This document shows, piece by piece, positions 1 to 6,213 of a stretch of 11,182 bases of DNA; the stretch's first letter is position 1; every line of letters begins with the position of its first letter. This DNA is from Selenomonadaceae bacterium (GTDB taxonomy: Bacteria; Bacillota; Negativicutes; Selenomonadales; Selenomonadaceae): contig JAFXOC010000032.1 of the NCBI GenBank assembly GCA_017529085.1, positions 1 through 11,182 of the forward strand, given 5' to 3'. Under the pieces are notes generated by a model, which was not told the DNA's origin, made no database searches, and worked only from the letters and a program-made list of their open reading frames with translations. The translations under genes and the position numbers were made by a program.

Positions 1-31
1 GAAAGAAGCAAAGAAAGAGAAAGAGAAAAAA
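1..31. repeat. Purine-rich repeat, related to the inverted copy near 9991-10020
   Basis: The first bases are almost pure A/G. GAAAGAAGCAAAGAAA at 1-16 matches, with one difference, the reverse complement of 10004-10019, which reads GAAAGTAGCAAAGAAA. This suggests a dispersed intergenic repeat present at both ends of the window in opposite orientation. Two forward frames stay open from base 1, and a third gives a Lys/Arg-rich tail ending in tandem TAA stops at 36-41. This could therefore instead be the 3' end of an upstream gene lying outside the window; the repeat match favours non-coding. Confidence 0.4.
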
Positions 32-90
32 ACTTTAATAATGGGTTTGGTAGCTATTGTCAAACAAATTATCAACGAAAGTACCCGGGA

Positions 91-162
91 GTCCAGAGGG
101 CAATGCCCTTTGGCGGGGTCAAGAGGCAGCGCCCCTTGTGGGGTTTGGGGCGAAGCCCCAAC
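91..162. repeat. GC-rich intergenic repeat with three small hairpins
   Basis: Three local palindromes follow one another. 93-101 pairs with 105-113 (CCAGAGGGC/GCCCTTTGG, one G-T pair, loop AAT). 132-135 pairs with 140-143 (CCCC/GGGG). 145-151 pairs with 155-161 (TTGGGGC/GCCCCAA, loop GAA). The block is much more GC-rich than the flanking A/T-rich sequence and stops just before the ribosome-binding site of the next gene. It looks like a dispersed, REP-like intergenic repeat. It also contains an in-frame ATG at 103 that would add a spurious 25-residue N-terminal extension to the downstream protein. Confidence 0.65.
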
Positions 163-165
163 TAT

Positions 166-172
166 GGAGGTG
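166..172 (+). promoter_or_regulatory. Ribosome-binding site fixing a TTG start
   Basis: GGAGGTG lies 5 bases upstream of TTG at 178. It is the only good Shine-Dalgarno match near the beginning of this frame and lies just outside the preceding repeat, so it decides the start in favour of 178 over the ATG at 103. Confidence 0.8.
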
Positions 173-177
173 TCACC

Positions 178-1296
178 TTGGCGGGAAATAGGAATTATGC
201 TTTGGATGTGTTTCGGGGGATAGTTATATTAAATATGATGTTTGTGGATGCGCCGCCGGATTTGCAGTCGATTTATAAAATTTTCGTACATACGCCGTGG
301 GAAGGGATAACGGTGGCGGATCTGGCGTTCCCGGGGTTTGTGTTCGCCATGGGGGCGTCGCTTGCCTTTGGGGGAAAATTGCAGGAGACAAAACGGCGAT
401 GGGGAAAAATTTTCAAACGGGTTGCGGTTTTGTTTTTGTTGGGGCTTTTGGTCAACGCTTTTCCGGCATTGTCGAGGTTTATTTTGGAACCGTCATTCGA
501 TTTTAACGCTTTAATTAACGAGGTTGTTGCGCACGGCAGACTTTTTGGGATATTGCAGCGGTTGGCGCTGGTGTATTTGGCAGCTTACGTTGTGATTCGT
601 ATTTTTAAAGGCAAATATTTGATTATGGCGGCTCTTTTGCTGCTTGCGGTTTATTCAGGGTTGACGCATCTATATTCGCCGTCGGCGCCTTTTTCCAGAA
701 CCGATAATTTAAATTTGTTTATAGATTTGGCTATTGCGGGAAAGGATCATCTTATGACGGCTTACGACGCGCCTTATGAGCCGGAAGGATTGTTCGGGGT
801 CGTGTCGTCGACGGCTTCAATGCTTTTGGGAGTATGCGCCGGAAGATTTTTGCAGCGAGAAAATTATCGGATGCTAATTTTGTTAGGCACAGCAGCTTTT
901 TTTATCGGCGGAGTTTGGAGCGAATTTGACATAATATCAAAACCGCTTTGGAGCGCTCCCTATGCGCTTATGACTGCGGGATTTCATGCGTTTTTGCTCT
1001 TTCTAGCCGCAATTTTGACAAAAAAAATTGCCGTTATAAAAAAATGCTTTAAGTTTTTTGCGGCTTTCGGGCGAAATCCTATGTTGTTTTTCCTCGTTAC
1101 CAACGCCGCATTGGTATTTTTGCAGACAATGACGGTGACGGAGGACGTTTCTGCTTATGCGTATATATATTATGAAACGGTGAGAGGTTTTGTGAGCGAA
1201 GCGTTTTCTTCAAGCTTGTTTGCCGCATTGTGGTGTATAATGTGGTACCCGTTGGCGGCTTGGTTGTATAAGAAAAATATAATATTTAAGGTTTAA
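178..1296 (+). CDS. Multi-pass acetyltransferase-like membrane protein (COG4299 / NagX / DUF5009, HGSNAT-like)
   Basis: Encodes 372-373 residues from a TTG start chosen by GGAGGTG at 166-172. About ten hydrophobic segments are visible, roughly 8-25, 45-65, 82-96, 121-141, 147-163, 210-223, 232-247, 263-281, 303-317 and 345-362. Family signatures in order are ALDVFRG (8-14), the segment WEGITVADLAFPGFVFAMG (41-59), GRLFGILQRLALVYL (120-134), YEPEGL (200-205), KPLWSAPYAL (255-264) and FGRNPM (297-302). These match the bacterial relatives of human heparan-alpha-glucosaminide N-acetyltransferase. His38, just before the second membrane segment, corresponds to the histidine implicated in catalysis in the human enzyme. 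By family knowledge, such proteins are thought to move acetyl groups across the membrane onto amino sugars; the substrate here is not known and peptidoglycan or recycled glucosamine is only an inference. The length is normal for the family. The next gene is 261 bp downstream, beyond two palindromes, so no operon is evident. Confidence 0.85.
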   Translation: MAGNRNYALDVFRGIVILNMMFVDAPPDLQSIYKIFVHTPWEGITVADLAFPGFVFAMGASLAFGGKLQETKRRWGKIFKRVAVLFLLGLLVNAFPALSRFILEPSFDFNALINEVVAHGRLFGILQRLALVYLAAYVVIRIFKGKYLIMAALLLLAVYSGLTHLYSPSAPFSRTDNLNLFIDLAIAGKDHLMTAYDAPYEPEGLFGVVSSTASMLLGVCAGRFLQRENYRMLILLGTAAFFIGGVWSEFDIISKPLWSAPYALMTAGFHAFLLFLAAILTKKIAVIKKCFKFFAAFGRNPMLFFLVTNAALVFLQTMTVTEDVSAYAYIYYETVRGFVSEAFSSSLFAALWCIMWYPLAAWLYKKNIIFKV

Positions 1297-1304
1297 GGAA
1301 ACCT
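1289..1304 (+). other. Small hairpin overlapping the acetyltransferase stop codon
   Basis: AGGTTT (1289-1294) pairs with AAACCT (1299-1304) around loop AAGG; the TAA stop is in the stem/loop. No U-tract follows (the downstream bases are CTAAAAAATA), so it is not a convincing intrinsic terminator, though it may protect the 3' end. Confidence 0.35.
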
Positions 1305-1373
1305 CTAAAAAATAGGATTTTACTTTTATCTCCCCGCCCCTTCGGGGCGGGGAGATAAAAAAATAAATTAGAG
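1303..1373. repeat. GC-core palindromic element, copy 1
   Basis: A perfect 17-bp stem, 1324-1340 with 1344-1360, has loop TTC and core TCCCCGCCCC/GGGGCGGGGA. The arms continue as TTTTATC/GATAAAA. An outer inverted pair CTCTAA (1303-1308)/TTAGAG (1368-1373) brackets it. No T-tract follows on the plus strand, so a plain terminator is not obvious. It shares the GC core with copies 2 and 3, but its outer ends differ from theirs. Confidence 0.75.
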
Positions 1374-1434
1374 CTGCTTTCGAACATAAAATTTTAAAAA
1401 AAAAAGGATTAAGGGCGTAAATTCTCGAAATTAT

Positions 1435-1520
1435 AGTAAACGACAATAGGTTTAGTGTCATGCTTCCCCGCCCGAAGGGCGGGGAAGCATGGTAACAAAC
1501 AAATATTTCTATCGTTTACT
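1435..1520. repeat. GC-core palindromic element, copy 2 (86 bp, extended imperfect palindrome)
   Basis: The inner stem is perfect over 15 bp (1459-1473 with 1477-1491, loop GAA, core CCCCGCCC/GGGCGGGG, arms CATGCTT/AAGCATG). The element ends are a perfect 9-bp inverted repeat, AGTAAACGA (1435-1443) and TCGTTTACT (1512-1520). Between them AATA/TATT and GTTT/AAAC can also pair. The whole element could extrude as a cruciform or fold as a long RNA hairpin. It sits 37 bp upstream of the FtsA-like gene. No target-site duplication is obvious. Confidence 0.8.
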
Positions 1521-1557
1521 GAAAAAAGAAAATTTATGGTGATTTGGGGAGTTTTAT

Positions 1558-3990
1558 ATGTCGAAACGAAAAAAATCAGCATCGGCGGAAAATACTGTAA
1601 AAACAGAGTTTGTTGCAAAAACGGAGACTCCTGCGGCGGAGCGTATTTTTGCCCTTGATATAGGTACTAGAAGCGTTATAGGCATCGTGGCGGAGATAAA
1701 CGAGGGTAATGAGACAAAAATTCTCGCTACCGTAAGGAAAGAGCATAAGACCCGCGCCATGCTTGACGGGCAAATTCACGACGTGCCGGAAGTGGCGGCT
1801 ATTATCAAAGAAGTTAAGGAAGAACTTGAAGAAAAGACTGGCAAGATAAAAAATGCCGCAGTCGCCGCGGCGGGGCGCGCTCTTTACACCATGAGAGCCG
1901 AAGCGGAACTTCAGGTCAGCGGCGTTATCGACGAGGATATGGAACAAAATCTTGATTTTGCTGGAGTTCAAGCGGCGCAGAATAAACTTGCCGAATCTCG
2001 GGCAATAGACGATCCCGCCGGTTACTACTGCGTGGGGTATTCCACCATCGAATATATGCTTGACGAGGTGCCGCTAAAATCCCTCGTGGGTCAACGTGGG
2101 AATACTGCGAAAGTTTCCGTTGTCGCAACTTTTTTGCCAAGACAGGTTATTGATTCTATGCACTCTGCGTTAGGCGAGGCTTCTCTTAACATGAGCGCAC
2201 TGACGTTAGAGCCTATTGCCGCCATAAATGTGCTTATTCCCCAAACCATGCGTCATTTGAATTTGGCTCTCGTGGATATCGGCGCAGGGACAAGCGACGT
2301 GGCGTTGACGAAAAACGGCGCCGTATTCGCTTATGGGATGGTGCCTCTTGCTGGTGACGAGATAACGGAGGCTGTTTCGCAGAAATTTTTGCTGGATTTT
2401 AAAGTGGCGGAAGAGATAAAACGCAAGGCGACAAAAGGGGAACGGGTGGAGTTTTCCGATATTTTGGGCGTAAATTACAATCTTTCTGCGGACGAGGTTA
2501 TTACGCCGATTTTACCGAGCGTAAAAAATCTTGCGGACGCTATCGCAAAGGAAATTATGACTCTAAATGGCGGAGCGCCTCAAGCCGTTATGTTGGTAGG
2601 CGGCGGCGCGCTTACCCCCAATCTTGCGCCAATAGTGGCGGGCGCACTTAACATGACGGAAGATAGAGTAGCGGTGCGCCGCCCCGAAAAGGTGGAAGGT
2701 ATTTTAGAACTTCCCGAAGAACTTAAAACCTCCGATTCCGTTACTCCCCTCGGTATTTTAAAGATAGCGACTACAAGCACGCTTCATTTTCTCTCTGTGT
2801 TCGTGAACGACGAGGAATACAGCTTGTTTAATTTCCGTCGGCTTACCGTGTCCGACGCGCTTTTGAATGCGGGAATCAGGCTTCCTAAATTCAACGGTAG
2901 ACCCGGTCTTGCCATTATGGTAACTTTAAACGGCGAGAAAAAATTCTTCCCCGGCACAATGGGAGGACTTGCCACGATTAAACTGAACGGCGAGACTAAG
3001 ACCCTTGACAGCCGTGTGAAAGACGGGGATAAAATCGAAATCGTCAGGGGTAAAGACGGAGAGGACGCTAAGGCTACCTTACGGAATATAATAAGCAAGG
3101 AAGATAAGCAAATTGTTAGGGTAAACGGCAAAGAGATAGAGATAGAAACGACTTATATCGTAAACGGAAAGGTTCAGCCGCCGGATACTCCGTTAAAAGA
3201 CGGAGATAATATAGAAAAGCGGGATTACGCTTTATTGGGGGAAATTTTGAAGCGTGCGGATTATTCTCCGGTGGGGGAGAGGATAAATTATACGTTAAAC
3301 GGCAATAAATCCCATTTTACCACAAGACCGGAAATTTTGTTAAACGGCAAGCCTACGGAACTCTCGGCGAAGGTGCGCGGCGGCGATGTTATAAAATATA
3401 ACGCCAATGATAAACCTACCATTAAAGACGCTCTTGATATTGATGAGAACGCCGCTACCATTAAGATTGTGTACGAGGGAAGGGACAGACGTATTCCCGC
3501 CGCTAATGTGGAACTTTCGGTAAACGGCAAGGCGGCAACGGCAAAAACCGTGATAGAACAAGGGGCGGCTATAGTATATAAGCAAAATCCAAGGGCGAAA
3601 ACTACGGTGTCCGACGCGCTCTTAGCGGTGAATTTCACGCCTCCCGCCGCAACCAGCCGCATGAAGTTTGATATATTGGTGAACGGCAAAAGCGCCGAAT
3701 TTGTAGACCCGATGAAAAACGGCGACACTTTAGAGGTCATTTTGACGAAAATCGGCGAGCGCAAACCTTTTAAACCTATTGCGGAAAATTCACCGACTGC
3801 AAAGATTGGGGACAAGGTGCAATCATCTGAAGAAGTCAAAGATGCAGAGTCGGATAAAAAAGATGTGGCAGGAGAAACGCCTGTAAAATCCGATAAGCAG
3901 GAGAAAAAGGAAGATTTGAAAATGTCTTCGTACATTCCGAACATTCCCGGGCTTAGAGAGGCCTTAGAAGCCTCTAAAAGTGAACAATGA
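1558..3990 (+). CDS. Long FtsA-like actin-fold protein with C-terminal beta-grasp-like repeats
   Basis: 810 residues; ATG start with GGGGAG at 1546-1551, six bases upstream. Residues about 29-405 form an FtsA/MreB-type ATPase. The first phosphate motif ALDIGTRSVIGIV spans 32-44. An SHS2/1C-like domain follows at about 52-195. The second phosphate motif VDIGAGTSDVAL is at 239-250, and the adenosine motif MLVGGGALTPNL at 345-356. Classical FtsA is about 420 residues. Here a further 400 follow, in which NG-rich strands alternate with DGD/GGD/NGD turns (for example 456-495, 521-553, 578-613, 653-674, 707-728), and VSDALL recurs at 431-436 and 684-689. I read these as tandem beta-grasp-like modules. 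A Lys/Glu/Asp-rich linker (about 745-787) leads to a short tail, SSYIPNIPGLREAL (790-803). The usual amphipathic FtsA membrane helix is not obvious. FtsQ/FtsZ genes are not adjacent. The FtsA-family assignment is firm; a role in division is inference, and a dedicated scaffold or polar protein is possible. A terminator follows directly. Confidence 0.85.
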   Translation: MSKRKKSASAENTVKTEFVAKTETPAAERIFALDIGTRSVIGIVAEINEGNETKILATVRKEHKTRAMLDGQIHDVPEVAAIIKEVKEELEEKTGKIKNAAVAAAGRALYTMRAEAELQVSGVIDEDMEQNLDFAGVQAAQNKLAESRAIDDPAGYYCVGYSTIEYMLDEVPLKSLVGQRGNTAKVSVVATFLPRQVIDSMHSALGEASLNMSALTLEPIAAINVLIPQTMRHLNLALVDIGAGTSDVALTKNGAVFAYGMVPLAGDEITEAVSQKFLLDFKVAEEIKRKATKGERVEFSDILGVNYNLSADEVITPILPSVKNLADAIAKEIMTLNGGAPQAVMLVGGGALTPNLAPIVAGALNMTEDRVAVRRPEKVEGILELPEELKTSDSVTPLGILKIATTSTLHFLSVFVNDEEYSLFNFRRLTVSDALLNAGIRLPKFNGRPGLAIMVTLNGEKKFFPGTMGGLATIKLNGETKTLDSRVKDGDKIEIVRGKDGEDAKATLRNIISKEDKQIVRVNGKEIEIETTYIVNGKVQPPDTPLKDGDNIEKRDYALLGEILKRADYSPVGERINYTLNGNKSHFTTRPEILLNGKPTELSAKVRGGDVIKYNANDKPTIKDALDIDENAATIKIVYEGRDRRIPAANVELSVNGKAATAKTVIEQGAAIVYKQNPRAKTTVSDALLAVNFTPPAATSRMKFDILVNGKSAEFVDPMKNGDTLEVILTKIGERKPFKPIAENSPTAKIGDKVQSSEEVKDAESDKKDVAGETPVKSDKQEKKEDLKMSSYIPNIPGLREALEASKSEQ

Positions 3991-4004
3991 TGTTATTTTG
4001 ATGC

Positions 4005-4063
4005 AAAAACGGCTGCATAACGATGTTGTAGCGAGTTACAACATGTATTATACAGCCGTTTTT
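4005..4063 (+). terminator. Intrinsic terminator of the FtsA-like gene
   Basis: AAAAACGGCTG (4005-4015) pairs with CAGCCGTTTTT (4053-4063). After a single mismatch ATAA pairs with TTAT, and then an inner hairpin ATGTTGTA/TACAACAT (4023-4030 with 4037-4044, loop GCGAGT) completes the long stem. The 3' arm ends in five T. The hairpin starts 14 bp after the stop codon. The A-rich 5' arm could make it work for opposite-strand transcripts too. Confidence 0.85.
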
Positions 4064-4065
4064 AT

Positions 4066-4149
4066 AGTCAACGATAAAATGTTTACGCTCGATTTGTATT
4101 CCCCGCCCTTAGGGCGGGGAATACAAAAACAAAACTTATTGCCTTTACT
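4066..4149. repeat. GC-core palindromic element, copy 3, overlapping the reductase stop codon
   Basis: A perfect 16-bp inner stem, 4093-4108 with 4112-4127, has loop TTA, core CCCCGCCC/GGGCGGGG and arms TTTGTATT/AATACAAA. The ends AGTCAACGA (4066-4074) and TTTACT (4144-4149) match the ends of copy 2 (AGTAAACGA and TCGTTTACT), and GTTT/AAAC recur at similar inner positions. The right end contains the TAA stop codon of the minus-strand reductase (4145-4147). The element starts two bases after the previous terminator, so it fills the whole space between two convergent genes. Confidence 0.75.
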
Positions 4150-5167
4150 GTACCTTCACTTCGCCCGCTAAAACCTTCTTGTAATCCTCGTAATTTTTTG
4201 CCAAAAGCTCGGGGGTGTTAAGCTCGTATGGGCAATGCGCCATACATTTGTTGCAGTGGAGGCAGTTTTCGATTTTTTTCATCTCGGCTTGCCAATAATC
4301 CGTAAGCCACATCTTTGAAGGCGCGCGGCGGAGCATCAAGGACATTCTTGCGCATTGATTTATGGTTATCCCAACGGGGCATGGCATACAGTAACCGCAA
4401 CTTCTGCAGAAATTACCCGATAATTCTTCTCTTTCCTTTTTTATAAATTCTCGAATTTCATCCGTCATCTGTGGAACGTTATCCATGTACGAGAGCCATT
4501 CTTCAAGCTCTGACATCTTCTGTATTCCCCAAATGGGAAGCGCGTTAGGAAATTGCGCGGTAAATGCCATGGCGGCTTTTGAATTTGTTATAAGCCCGCC
4601 GGCAAGCCCTTTCATGCAGACGAAACCCACGTTATGTTCTTCGCAGAGCTTTACAAGCTTTGTCTCTCGTTCTCCGGATATGTAGGAGAAGGGAAATTGC
4701 AAGGTTTCGTAAAGCCCGCTTTTTACAGCGTCTTCCGCTATGCCGATTTTATGCGCGGTTATGCCGATATGACGAATTTTTCCCTCTTCTTTTGCCTTTA
4801 GCATACACTCGTACATATTAAATCCGTCGTCCGGCGCGTACACCGTATCGGCGCAATGGAACTGGTAGACGTCTATATAATCGGTTTTTAAAAGTTTTAG
4901 CGAAGTCTCTAAATCCTTCCAAAAACCTTCCGGATTTCTGGACATTGTTTTTGTGGCGATATAAATTTTATCCCGCATGTGAGAAAAAGTCTCGCCGAGC
5001 TTCTCTTCACTATCCGTATAAGCTCTTGCCGTATCAAAATACCTCATTCCGCCTTCGTAGGCTCTCATTAAAATTTTCTTTGCGGTTTCCATGTCCACTC
5101 TTTGAATAGGGAGCGCGCCGAAAGCGTTCTGCGGAGTGGTTATACCGGTTTTACCAAGGGTAAGCAT
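4145..5167 (-). CDS. Aldo/keto reductase with C-terminal 4Fe-4S ferredoxin-like domain (COG1453)
   Basis: 340 residues. The start is the ATG at 5167-5165, because GGAGGAG (5180-5174) lies six bases upstream; that Shine-Dalgarno overlaps a more distal in-frame ATG at 5182, which has no site of its own. The AKR barrel covers about 1-235. The expected catalytic tetrad is visible: Asp45 and Tyr50 in FDTARAY, Lys73 in ATKT and His104 in QFHC. The C-terminal part has two cysteine groups, C254/C257/C260/C263 (CRSCGYCMPCP) and C302/C305/C308/C312 (CLHCNKCMAHCP), suited to one or two 4Fe-4S clusters. By family knowledge such proteins are cytosolic oxidoreductases of anaerobes that may couple NAD(P)H chemistry to iron-sulfur electron transfer; the substrate is unknown. 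It follows the sigma-factor gene on the same strand, but a strong terminator lies between them. Its stop codon falls inside a palindromic repeat. Confidence 0.9.
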   Translation of the reverse strand: MLTLGKTGITTPQNAFGALPIQRVDMETAKKILMRAYEGGMRYFDTARAYTDSEEKLGETFSHMRDKIYIATKTMSRNPEGFWKDLETSLKLLKTDYIDVYQFHCADTVYAPDDGFNMYECMLKAKEEGKIRHIGITAHKIGIAEDAVKSGLYETLQFPFSYISGERETKLVKLCEEHNVGFVCMKGLAGGLITNSKAAMAFTAQFPNALPIWGIQKMSELEEWLSYMDNVPQMTDEIREFIKKEREELSGNFCRSCGYCMPCPVGITINQCARMSLMLRRAPSKMWLTDYWQAEMKKIENCLHCNKCMAHCPYELNTPELLAKNYEDYKKVLAGEVKVQ

Positions 5168-5173
5168 CACAAT

Positions 5174-5180
5174 CTCCTCC
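5174..5180 (-). promoter_or_regulatory. Ribosome-binding site fixing the reductase start
   Basis: On the minus strand GGAGGAG precedes the ATG at 5167 by six bases. Because the site itself contains the codons following the ATG at 5182, that upstream start is unlikely. Confidence 0.8.
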
Positions 5181-5194
5181 ATTTAAGGCATATT

Positions 5195-5249
5195 AAAAAA
5201 ATATTTTTGATTGCCCCACGCTTCTAACGAACATGGAACAATCAAAAAT
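5195..5249 (-). terminator. Intrinsic terminator after the SigH-like gene
   Basis: On the minus strand the arm from 5249 to 5235 (ATTTTTGATTGTTCC) pairs with 5217 to 5203 (GGGGCAATCAAAAAT). This gives 15 bp including two G-U pairs around a 17-nt loop, followed by a T-run at about 5201-5195. It begins 13 bases after the sigma-factor stop codon and ends only 27 bases before the reductase ATG. Confidence 0.85.
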
Positions 5250-5262
5250 CAAACGATTTTGG

Positions 5263-5952
5263 TTAGTTATAACTTCTGATGTCGCTGTTTAATATGAGTT
5301 CGTGAAAATAATGCCGAAGCATATTTAAAGTTATGTCTTTCCGTTTTTTTAGTCCCGCGCGAATGGCGTTCTTGGCGCGTTGTAGGGCGTTATCGACGGA
5401 TTTGACGCTTCTTTTCATGGCTTCTGCAATTTCGTCGTAACTCATGCCGCTGAGGTAATAAACCACCGCCGTATACTCTACTTTTGAGAGCACGTGTTCT
5501 ATAAAAACTCTGACTATTTCATAATCTTCGGCTTCTATGATGTGATCGGACGCTTCTATTTTCTCTTCATCCGTTAAGATGTCTAAAAAGGTCACATCGG
5601 AATCTTGCAACCTAATCATTGCGTGAAGGGATACGGATGTGTTTAGAGGTCGATGTTTTTGGCGGTTCGCCGTCTTTATCGCCGAAATGTATTGGCATCT
5701 TACGCAACGTTTGGCAAAAGCCGAAAACGGAATAGGTCTTGTGAGTTCATAGGTTTTTATCGCTTTAAAAAAACCAAGGCGTCCTTCTTGCAGTAAATCT
5801 TCGTCGCCGGACTTTAAAAGAAAATAATGATGTCCCACGGATTTTATCATGTGGTTGTACCTTCGATAAAGCTCCGTAAGCGCCATATTGTCCGCATCTT
5901 CCCTATAAGCGCGAATAAGCGCCTCGTCGGTAAGTTCTTTACATACGTCCAC
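5263..5952 (-). CDS. sigH: SigH-like RNA polymerase sigma factor (sigma-70 family)
   Basis: 229 residues from a GTG start at 5952-5950, chosen because AAGGAG (5966-5961) lies eight bases upstream; an ATG at 6018 in the same frame has no such site. The layout follows Bacillus SigH: region 2 with DLLQEGRLGFFKAIKTYE (52-69), a promoter-melting and -10 recognition segment FSAFAKRCVRCQYISAIKTANRQKH (about 76-100), then a region 4 helix-turn-helix, SYDEIAEAMKRSVKSVDNALQRAK (171-194). The KTANRQKH.PLN and KS(V/I)DNALQR(A/V)K strings are close to B. subtilis SigH. In Bacillus, SigH drives the transition to stationary phase, sporulation initiation and competence; in this organism that role is inferred. 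The usual neighbours (rlmB, secE, nusG) are absent here, so a SigH paralogue is possible. Confidence 0.88.
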   Translation of the reverse strand: MDVCKELTDEALIRAYREDADNMALTELYRRYNHMIKSVGHHYFLLKSGDEDLLQEGRLGFFKAIKTYELTRPIPFSAFAKRCVRCQYISAIKTANRQKHRPLNTSVSLHAMIRLQDSDVTFLDILTDEEKIEASDHIIEAEDYEIVRVFIEHVLSKVEYTAVVYYLSGMSYDEIAEAMKRSVKSVDNALQRAKNAIRAGLKKRKDITLNMLRHYFHELILNSDIRSYN

Positions 5953-5960
5953 AGACGTCG

Positions 5961-5966
5961 CTCCTT
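5961..5966 (-). promoter_or_regulatory. Ribosome-binding site fixing a GTG start for the sigma factor
   Basis: The minus strand reads AAGGAG, then eight bases, then GTG at 5952. The protein beginning there aligns well with the usual SigH N-terminus length, unlike the 22-residue extension from the ATG at 6018. Confidence 0.75.
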
Positions 5967-6087
5967 TTGTGTTTTTTATTACGAAAGTATTTCTGCAAAA
6001 AAATAAAAATTCCTGCACGTTTATAGGAATAAAGTAATAAAAATCCGTGATTTAGAAAAAATTTAAATCTGAAAAAAATCTAATCGT

Positions 6088-6115
6088 TTGCTATACAAAA
6101 AAACTATGGTAGATT
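6088..6115 (+). promoter_or_regulatory. Candidate sigma-A-type promoter for the 3D-domain gene, inside a dyad
   Basis: TTGCTA (6088-6093), a 16-bp spacer and TAGATT (6110-6115) with a TGG extended -10. Each hexamer matches consensus at four of six positions. Dyad arms CTAATC (6080-6085) and GATTAG (6112-6117) flank it, the right arm covering the -10, so an operator is conceivable. The predicted transcript would have a leader of about 250 nt. Confidence 0.3.
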
Positions 6116-6213
6116 AGTATTTATTTATGGGCTTTTTTGTGGTGTGTTATTTTGTGGAGACCTGTTTATTCAATGTAATACAAGAAATTTAAAAATTTTA
6201 TGGAAACGAAAAA

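Noticed and set aside
91..162. CRISPR-like array from the successive hairpins
   Set aside because: No regularly spaced identical repeats with unique spacers; the hairpins differ in sequence and size, and no cas genes are present.
41..223. 60-codon frame at the window start
   Set aside because: No ribosome site, and most of it is a translation of the GC-rich repeat running out of frame into the acetyltransferase gene.
3288..3944. Long open frame (218 codons) on the minus strand within the FtsA-like gene
   Set aside because: It is antisense to a well-supported coding region, has low-complexity Ser/Phe-rich composition typical of reversed coding sequence, and no ribosome site.
4093..4127. GC-core palindrome as terminator of the aldo/keto reductase
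   Set aside because: On the minus strand no U-tract follows the stem (TCGAGCGTAAAC comes next), and the same core occurs elsewhere away from gene ends.
6127..6192. Short 21-codon hydrophobic frame (begins MGFFVV) in the leader of the 3D-domain gene
   Set aside because: No ribosome-binding site and only a few bases after the candidate transcription start; nothing shows it is translated.
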